Below the pieces are notes generated by a model. That model worked only from the letters and a program-made list of their open reading frames with translations. It was not told where the DNA came from and searched no databases. This document shows positions 57,422 to 64,000 of a stretch of 64,000 bases of DNA, one piece after another. The position numbers and the translations under genes were made by a program. How positions within the stretch are numbered: position 1 is the stretch's first letter; each line of letters begins with the position of its first letter. Origin of the DNA: Diphasiastrum complanatum (Eukaryota > Streptophyta > Lycopodiopsida > Lycopodiales > Lycopodiaceae); NCBI GenBank assembly GCA_029204225.1, contig CM055106.1:21461285-21525284 (forward strand). Direction: 5' to 3'.

Positions 57422-58914
57422 TGTTAGAAATTAAACCCACAGTTGCCTTCTTGGAATCATAACTTAGACAACCAATTTATTTGAAGGACGTCTACAATAG
57501 ACTTCCGGCTGATCTCCAGCAAAGGGTAACCAATCCCATTATACTCTTAAGTTCAGATGTTAAGTTTTAATAACTTGTAGTCATTGAAGACTTGACCATG
57601 TTCAAGGACTTCCACAAAACTTTCATTTAGAACAAATCTGCAGATTTATATTATTTTTGAATAGTCTGCAGAAATACACTAAGTGTCGCAGTTCACATTT
57701 TTTGCACTTTTCGGAAAACTGCGACACTTACCTTCGACTTCTTTCGTTCAGTTTTTTTTTTTAAAAGTCAACTTGTTTACAGTTCAACAATTTAACTTTT
57801 TCAACACCTTCGCCTTTTTTCGCATTTTCCCGAAAAATGTAAAGAGAGAGAAAATTCTAGAAGGTCCTCTATTTTTAAGGGTTAAACTACTAAAGACACC
57901 TTCGCCAACTTTTAAAGACAGCATAAAAGTGTTTTAAGGGCACGTTCAATGTTTTTTGCTCTTTCCGAAAAGTGCGAGAAAGTTGAGCTACTAAAGACAT
58001 CTTCACCTTTTTGAGGGCACCCTAGGATACCTTAAAACTTGTTTAAAGGCACCTTCGGCTTTTTTGCAAAACCTCGAAAGGAGAGGTAAAATGCCAAAGG
58101 TTGTTTGTTTTGAATGAGGAACGTTTCAGCCACTTCCCAAAATTTGCAAAGTGAGAGAAAACCACTTCATTTAAAATGCGAAGTGAGAGATTTTGCAACG
58201 TCCTCATCCACGTCAACGATCCTGATTTGTTGAGCATATGTCTATTGTGTACAGTTGTCACAAAAGCCATATACTTTCAAGTACAACGGCTTTCCTGGTT
58301 AGGTGACAAACATTCAATGTAATTAATACACGGATAAAATCTATAAATAGATCATCCAAGCACAAATTATTGGTTGCTCTATCCATGAGACGTATTCTTT
58401 GAGCCTCCCAGTTACGCCGTCAATATTTTATTGTAATTGTGCTTTAGTGTAATATAGCAGCAACATCTTTTCTATTAGTGTATAACATAGATGAATGTTT
58501 GTTGTGATTGAATGCATTTTATCGTTGTTTGATTGCGCTTGTTTACTCACTCTGATCAGAACACAGACGTCTACAACTCCTCAGTTTCTTATCAGTCGAT
58601 GGCTGTTTTTGATGCTTGAGGAACTCGCGATATCATATTGCTCTTCCATTTATTTTAGAACCATACTTCACATTGAATCTGATTTTCAGCAATACCACAC
58701 ACAAACCATTTCTAATTCTTTGGTCTTTTTGAGAGTATAAATCAATTTTTAAGATCCTGTTGGGCAATTAGAACACTTAAAGTTGTGATTATCTCTAGCA
58801 TAAGTTGTCTATTAGATTGTTTTTGCATCTAACAGCTGATTAGAATGGGAGAGCTGTTCCGCAATATTTCTACTCTCTTCTCCGTTCACATTCTTCCATT
58901 ACCCTTGCCCCATC
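57422..58914 (+). repeat. Copia-4 3' LTR (1493 bp)
   Basis: Follows the purine run TTAAAGGGCAC. Similar along its length to the Copia-2 LTR (39239-40646, minus), including AATTTATTTGAAG, CATGAGACGTATT and the terminal TTGCCCCATCA. Contains CACCTTCGCCTTTTTTCGC modules and CTATAAATAG, a likely TATA box, at about 58341. Confidence 0.9.
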
Positions 58915-59305
58915 AACTATGAACAATATCTAACACATCTTTGAAAATATGTACAATATTAGACTAGAAACGTGTTCTAGCCTGTTTGGCATCTAAAATT
59001 TAGCTTCAACAAAGTATATGATCCAATTCAGTATCACAATGTAGATCTTGAACAATCTGTTAACTCGACATGTGCTTAATGTTATTGAAATTCAGATAAT
59101 CCATTCTAAGATGCCAAAGTAAATTCTTGTCTACTGAAGTAGAAGTAGACAAAGCTTGAACATTCAAAAAATTACAGTGACTAAGATAATCTTGTCTTTT
59201 TCCAAGTGCAAGTACTTTATTGCTTTGTCTAAAATACAACAAGAATAAATAATAAATTCAACTTGATGGGCCAAACTAACAATTTGGCTTATTGAGAACA
59301 GATTC
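58915..59305 (-). pseudogene. Copia pre-integrase fragment
   Basis: The minus strand reads LALGKRQDYLSHCNFLNVQA, then NLLWHLRMDYLNFNNIKHMS, the GAG-pre-integrase region (LWH.R..HLN). SKNLFSISQIVSL just upstream is the end of the protease. Cut on both sides by LTR-like DNA. Confidence 0.75.
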
Positions 59306-59311
59306 TTACTG

Positions 59312-59640
59312 ACAGCCTGCAAAATTACAAGTGTTTTTACACAGTATGCAAAATTACACGGAGTTTACAACAATGTCTCCTTTTTCGCTTGTCAAGAATC
59401 CCATTGAAAAATGCGGTGTCGCCTTTTTTGCATTTTTCGCCTGACAAAAAATCTCGTGTAAAATCATAGTCACATTTTTTGCTTTTTCCAAAGAGTCTCT
59501 AATGTTAAGGAAATGACTCTGGCAAAGTGTGGGACAACCCTAAATGAGATTTAAGGGCACCTTCTACTTTTTCGTCTTTTTTGCGAAAAAACCGACAATG
59601 TCGCTTGTGGCTATTTTAGTTCATTTTTGTAGGGCTATAG
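59312..59640 (+). repeat. LTR-like segment, pair of 54644-54890
   Basis: Matches 54644-54890 (GCAAAATTACAAGTGTTTTTAC, then TGTCTCCTTTTTC.CTTGTC, then AATGACTCTGGCAAAGTGTG). The two copies are direct repeats bracketing Copia-4. Related CGAAAAAGG modules also occur at 35800-35900. Confidence 0.7.
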
Positions 59641-59845
59641 TTTTGGTTCATTTATGCAGACAGAAAGTTTACGGCCAATTTCACCGCATCAGCAATCAAT
59701 GACAAGGACCAGATGGATGCCAGCAGATCACCAACCAACTGGTGATTGCAATTGACGACCTAATTTCTTAGTATAAATAATTGTTCATATTCATACAGAT
59801 TAATTCATTGAAAATCAAAATTATCAGAAGCATTTGAATAGTTAG

Positions 59846-59876
<31 letters not shown>

Positions 59877-60128
59877 CTGCGAGCTTGAACACTCCTGAGC
59901 ATTCTAGCTCACTTCTTAGAGTTGTTTTAAAAAATTGCTATTGCGATGGCAAATGAGTCGTCCTCCCCTTGGATACCTCCAAGGAGAGAGACTCCAAGCC
60001 ATGTGCACACCTAGATCATGACATGTGGCAACCATGCAGGTTCACTAGTCACCGGTCAAGTCTATAGGCCCAGTCATCGTCCAGTCTCAAGTCTAGGTTT
60101 GGGACCCAAGGGAGTTGGGTCCCTAACA
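59641..60128 (-). repeat. Probable 3' LTR of the chromodomain gypsy element
   Basis: Read leftward it starts TGTTAGGGACCCAACTCCC at 60128 after the purine run AAGGAAGAGGGAA. Contains a (GA)n tract (plus strand (CT)n 59846-59872). The far end is not fixed and no matching 5' LTR was recognised. Confidence 0.6.
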
Positions 60129-61535
60129 TTCCCTCTTCCTTAAAAAATCCCTTATGTAAGGAAGGAGTCCAGGGAATCTCAGTTTAAGGTCATGTTCCTT
60201 CTCCCAAGTATTATCGTCCTCAGAACTTCCTTTCCAACGAACCGAGTACTCAATTACCTGTCGGTTTCTGAGCCCACGTTGACGTACATCAACAATGGCA
60301 TGTGCTTCAGTAGGTACAAAGGATGATAGCTCCTCCAGCCGAACTAAGTCCTCTTGAGGCATCAAGTCATCCTTTCCACCAATTCATTCCTTTAAACAAC
60401 TAATGTGAAAAACTGGATGTACCTTAACACCTTGAGGAAGTTCCAGTTGGTATGCATTCCGATGGAGTTTCTTTACTATACGGAATGGCCTTGCGTAACG
60501 AGGTGACAACTTAGGACATTTTCTAGTCCTTAGAACCTTAGATTCTTTTGAAATTCTAAGATATACCCAAGCCCCCTCCTCATAGATCCTAGGTTGTCCT
60601 TTTTTATTTACATAAAACTGGGCTCTATCCTGAGCCGTTTTTACGTTTTCGTGAGCAACAAGCAACATTTCTTGCATATCATGTAGGAAATCTACTGCTG
60701 CTTTAACATTGAGGCCTTTGAGGCCCACTGAAATGGGAGCCCTATGCTGGAAACCATACATCAAAGAAAATGGACTAAAACCCGTCGTTGAGTGCTTTGC
60801 GTTATTATACACAAACTCAATCATTGGAAGGTACCTTTCCCAATCTGACTGTCTCCTGGAAACATATGCCCAATGCATATCTTCCATAGACTGGTTTGTC
60901 CTCTCTATCTGACCATCCGATTCAGGATGATTTGATGACCCCAAACTTAAAGTGGTCTCTAATTTCTCAAAGACCGCTTGCCAGAATTTGCCAGTGAGCT
61001 TTGGATCTCGATCACGAACAATGTCATTCGGCAAACCAAACAACCTGAACAACTTTTCAACGAAAAGATGCGCAAGTTCAGAAGCTTTGACAGTTTGCTT
61101 GGTTGGTATGAATTGCGCCATTTTAGTTAATTTGTCAACTATTACCCAAATGGCATCATTTTGCTTCCCCGTCCGAGGTAGCCCAACCACAAAGTCCATG
61201 GAAATACTTTCCCACTTTCTTTTGGAAATTTCCAAGGGCATTAACAAACCAACTGCCTTAAGTCTTTCAGCTTTATTAACTTGGCATTGCGCACACTTGC
61301 GAACATATGCCTCCACCTGACTTTTTAAATTTGGCCAGTAAAAGTTCCTTTTTACTAAGTCAAGTGTCCTTTGAGCGCCAAGGTGCCCTGCACACGGGTT
61401 GTCATGACATTCATGTAGGATTTGGGCCCTTATATCATCATTTTTAGGCACACTCAATCGATCAACCAGTTCATCCATTCGCGGTAAAGGATAACGGTTT
61501 TTAATCGTTAACTTATTCAACTTTTTAAAGTCCAC
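60123..61535 (-). pseudogene. RT start fused to integrase and chromodomain
   Basis: Begins MDFKKLNKLTIKNRYPLPRM (start of gypsy RT), and at about 61450 DRLS jumps to VPKNDDIRAQIL, the integrase N-terminus, deleting roughly 450 residues in frame. Integrase HHCC: HECHDNPCAGH...CAQC. Core: SMDFVVGLP, VRDRDPKLTGKFW and HPESDGQIERTNQ, i.e. D, D, E kept. Then KVHPVFHISCLKE, a single TGA at 60383-60381, and in the same frame a chromodomain (YSVRWKGSSEDDNTWE) that could bind histone marks in related elements. Confidence 0.88.
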
Positions 61536-62310
61536 ACAAAGATGAGTACCTCCATCTTTTTATCAACAAGGAGCACAGGTGCCCCCCAGGGAGATTTACT
61601 AGGCCTAACATGGCCCATCTTAAGGTAATTTTGCAGTTGCCTATAAACCTCATCCTCTTCAGTAGTACTCATCCCATATGGATATAGTGATGAGTAATAC
61701 CATGGTCAACACCCCTAGAGGGGGGAAGACCCTCAGGAAGCTGCTCAGGAAAAACATCGTTAAATTCTTGTCTAAGTTTCCTAAAAGTTTCACCTTCTGG
61801 CGAGCTGTCTTGTTTTAGGTTATTAGACATTAATTCCATTTGGAGATTGTAAAATTGCAAACTACGTTCTTCATGGTAAGTAAAATCTTTTAACCAACAT
61901 AAATAAGAACTGGAATCCACAATATCCATACATTTAACAGTTTTCAAAGCAGAAAGCATATACGGAGTAGAAATATCAACATTTCCATTCAGTTCTATGA
62001 GTGAGCCGTTATGTAAGAACGACAAACTGTGTGTTACATAGTTTTTCTTCATAGACTCATTCCTCTCATAGAACCACTCTTTACCAAGTATAACATCTAC
62101 GTATACCCTATCTAGATTCATAATATGAAAGTCTAATTTATCCTTTTAGGCTTGAATCTCTATTGGTAGACGTGGGACTATCCGGTCCCAAACTTGGCTT
62201 TCTGCTCCCATTGCCAGCTTCACTGTGTATCGGTGGTCACTTTGCATTGTTTTCACCTTTGACTTCTGCAACAAATTAGCGTTAATAAAATTATGTGTGG
62301 AACCATCATC
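61536..62310 (-). pseudogene. Gypsy protease end and RT N-terminus
   Basis: Contains DVILGKEWFYERN (end of protease), EFNDVFPEQLPEGLPPSRGV (classic start of RT) and, after a frame change, SKSPWGAPVLLVDKK. Protease active site upstream (about 62310) reads DDGSTHNFI instead of DSGSTHNFI. A TAA lies just before it. Confidence 0.8.
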
Positions 62311-63402
62311 TTATAAAACAATTACGGCTTGACCACCCACAACCCCTTTCATCTGAAGGAGGTCATGAGGGCCAAAAACAATCGTATTAAAACAATAATG
62401 CTCACACACAAAATTAGCAGCAAAGGAAAGATCTACACCAAATATGCTAGAATTACTTGGCGTCTTAAAGGGTGCCCCTTTAGCTTTTTGTTTCTTTGGA
62501 CATTCCTTCGCGACATGACCTGGTTCCATGCAATTGAAGCATAGATTGTCGCTTCTGGCTTTCATGAAGGTTTCCTGGTCCCAGGTAGATATTTTCTTCG
62601 ATTTCCCTGAACCTGAAGCCCCTTCCTTTGCCTTATCTTTCGATTTATTTGGAAAGAAAGGCCTCTTATCCTTTACGTCGGGCAAGACACCAATCTCAGG
62701 CTTAGCCATCATACGAGTATCATCGTAGATTCTGGCGAAGCGAACAGCATCCTCGAGGGTAAGAGGCTGGTTCCTCCTAACCTCTAGCTGGAAGTCTCTT
62801 GGCAATCCCAGTATAAAATGCAACTTTACTAGCAAAGGATCTATTCTAGTTGCAAAACGAGAACAGACCTCTTGAAATTCTTGTAAGTACTGATCCAGGG
62901 GCTAGTTCCCCATATGGATTGTTGCATACTTTTGGTGAAATTCAAAATCATCAAAAATAGGAAGGAAGGCCGCCTTAAGGGCCTTACAAAAATCCTCCCA
63001 ATTCCTAGGAACTTCAGGCTTACCCCTTATATCTTGCCACCAAGTAAATGCTTTACCTCGCAAGTACATGACGACTAGATTGATCTTGTTGTCCTTGGAT
63101 GAATCGTGCATGTAAAAATGCAAATTCCATCGATCCAGCCATTGCAAGACCGCCTCCGGGGTTCTATCATTCTTTTTCCTAGCAAAAACTTCAAGAGTGA
63201 ACAAGGGTTGATGCACCAATTGCCTTAGCTGCGTCAATTCTTTGAGATCCCGCTAATCCTGATTGTGCTTTGCTTGCAAATCCACAATCTGTTGCTGTAG
63301 ACTGTTAATAGCTAGCATCAAAGCATTAGGGTCTAAGACAGAGGTAGATTTTGTACCCTCATGAACAGGGGACATAGGCTGTGTAGTAGGAGTAGGCTCC
63401 AT
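62311..63402 (-). pseudogene. Gypsy gag
   Basis: Start MEPTPTTQPMSPVHEGTKS at 63402; TAG after about 49 codons. Gag core: LQWLDRWNLHFYMHD, AFTWWQDI and LPRDFQLEVRRNQPLTLEDA. CCHC knuckle CFNCMEPGHVAKECP at about 62533-62490. Confidence 0.85.
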
Positions 63403-64000
63403 TTTTACAAAGAGAAGAGGTGAATTAAGAAAATATGACAGAAGAGAATCAAAAGCTACTCAAGGAAGATAGATACAAGACTGCTCTTGCTGTCTCTTCA
63501 CAAATCAAATGGTATTGTCCATGGCTGCCAAGATGAATAAGAGAAAGCAAAGAGATGGATGCACCACCACTTCCACCTCTTTTCACACAAAATAGAAGCA
63601 TAGAAGAGGCATACCTCCCTCTTCATGCCATCCTACCATCTGCCAAGTGGCCTTGCCTTGCCACCTAGCTTCCGCCTCAACCCTCTGGCCTTCTCCTAGA
63701 AATATGCCAGGTGGCCTACAGTTCCCTTCTCCCCTTCTATCTCTAGATTTCCTTCCACCTATCCATTGCTGGCAGACAACAATAGGAAGAGGAATATTGG
63801 TGTAGATTTTTAGGGAGGGCCTCGATCTACACAGCTGAAGATCTAACATACATCGCAATAGGAGGGCGCTTCCAGTTGCCACCTCTCCTATCCCAAATGA
63901 TGCCATGTAGCAGGTTATCTCAAAGCTTTTTGGTAACTCCCGCTGGTCAAACAACGATGGAAGAAATATCTGTTTTTGTTTAAACTGAGGAGGGCCCCAT
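63403..64000 (-). other. Gypsy leader region; LTR not identified
   Basis: Should hold the PBS and 5' LTR of the chromodomain element, but no clear PBS and no match to the 3' LTR at 60128 were found. The minus-strand ORF 63954-63583 has no family similarity. The 5' LTR may be further right or replaced. Confidence 0.35.

Larger units (their letters stand above)
54552..58914 (+). mobile_element. Copia-4: copia element without integrase
   Basis: LTR-like DNA starts TGTTGG at 54552; a decayed PBS (TTAGTATCAGAG) is at about 54909; gag, protease, RT and RNase H follow; the 3' LTR is 57422-58914 (TGTTAGAAATT...CCCCATCA), same family as the Copia-2 LTR. The left LTR-like piece is short and not clearly the same sequence as the 3' LTR, so the element is probably rearranged or two elements are joined. 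Confidence 0.8.
60123..63402 (-). mobile_element. Chromodomain Ty3/gypsy element with RT/RNase H deletion
   Basis: Order gag-protease-RT-integrase-chromodomain, as in plant chromoviruses. Gag-protease-RT start share one frame (interrupted by a few stops); integrase and chromodomain share another. The internal region is only about 3.3 kb because the RT catalytic part and RNase H are missing. It is the best preserved gypsy element in the window. Confidence 0.85.

Noticed and set aside
63583-63954. Minus-strand ORF of 123 codons at the right edge
   Set aside because: Lies in the gypsy leader/LTR zone and resembles no family.

Overview
This is a plant nuclear window. It holds three recognisable host genes set in a matrix of decayed and nested LTR retrotransposons and long (CT/GA)n microsatellites. 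The host genes (an NT-C2 coiled-coil protein, ribosomal protein eL28 and a DUF641/IRKI-like protein) all have plant-type architecture with short GT-AG introns. The retroelements carry plant-type primer sites: tRNA-Met for Ty1/copia and a tRNA-Asp-like TGGCGCCGTTGCCGGGGA for Ty3/gypsy. The fairly compact introns suggest an angiosperm, but the species cannot be fixed from sequence alone.

Layout: 1-8181 (minus) is a seven-exon reconstruction of an NT-C2 (EEIG1/EHBP1 N-terminal) coiled-coil protein whose 3' end lies off the left edge; several exons are far too short to appear as long ORFs and were found by splice-site and phase matching. 8182-9850 is its probable leader and promoter, with a degenerate tandem array of CCGTTA/TAACG motifs. 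9850-19181 is gene-poor (microsatellites, a 315-bp tandem duplication, a gypsy integrase remnant). 19182-20485 (minus) is the complete eL28 gene with a likely 5'UTR intron. 20560-30645 holds dispersed repeats, a frameshifted reverse-transcriptase-like pseudogene that looks Penelope-like, an En/Spm-like transposase remnant and two very long (GA)n tracts.

30646-47170 is a nested retrotransposon complex. A copia element (30651-41454, perfect 5-bp target duplication ATACA) had an older copia remnant as its target, and its own 3' LTR was split by a second, minus-strand copia element. Next to it is an unusual copia derivative (43230-47170) with intact gag and protease followed by a pol region that has lost its catalytic motifs but is still almost fully open. 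47390-49003 is the leader, PBS and LTR piece of a gypsy element plus a fold-back repeat. 51037-52200 (plus) is the DUF641/IRKI-like gene. 53150-63402 is again retroelements: a gypsy gag-protease fragment cut by a copia element that lost its integrase, and a chromodomain gypsy element whose RT/RNase H core was deleted.

The host genes do not form a pathway: eL28 is housekeeping, the NT-C2 and IRKI-like proteins are probable scaffold/adaptor proteins. No operon-like logic is expected or seen. The strongest candidates for something new are the RT-like pseudogene with its dispersed leader family, the open-but-scrambled pol of the 43-47 kb element, and the integrase Asp-to-Asn change found in three separate copia copies, each at a CHG-context site.
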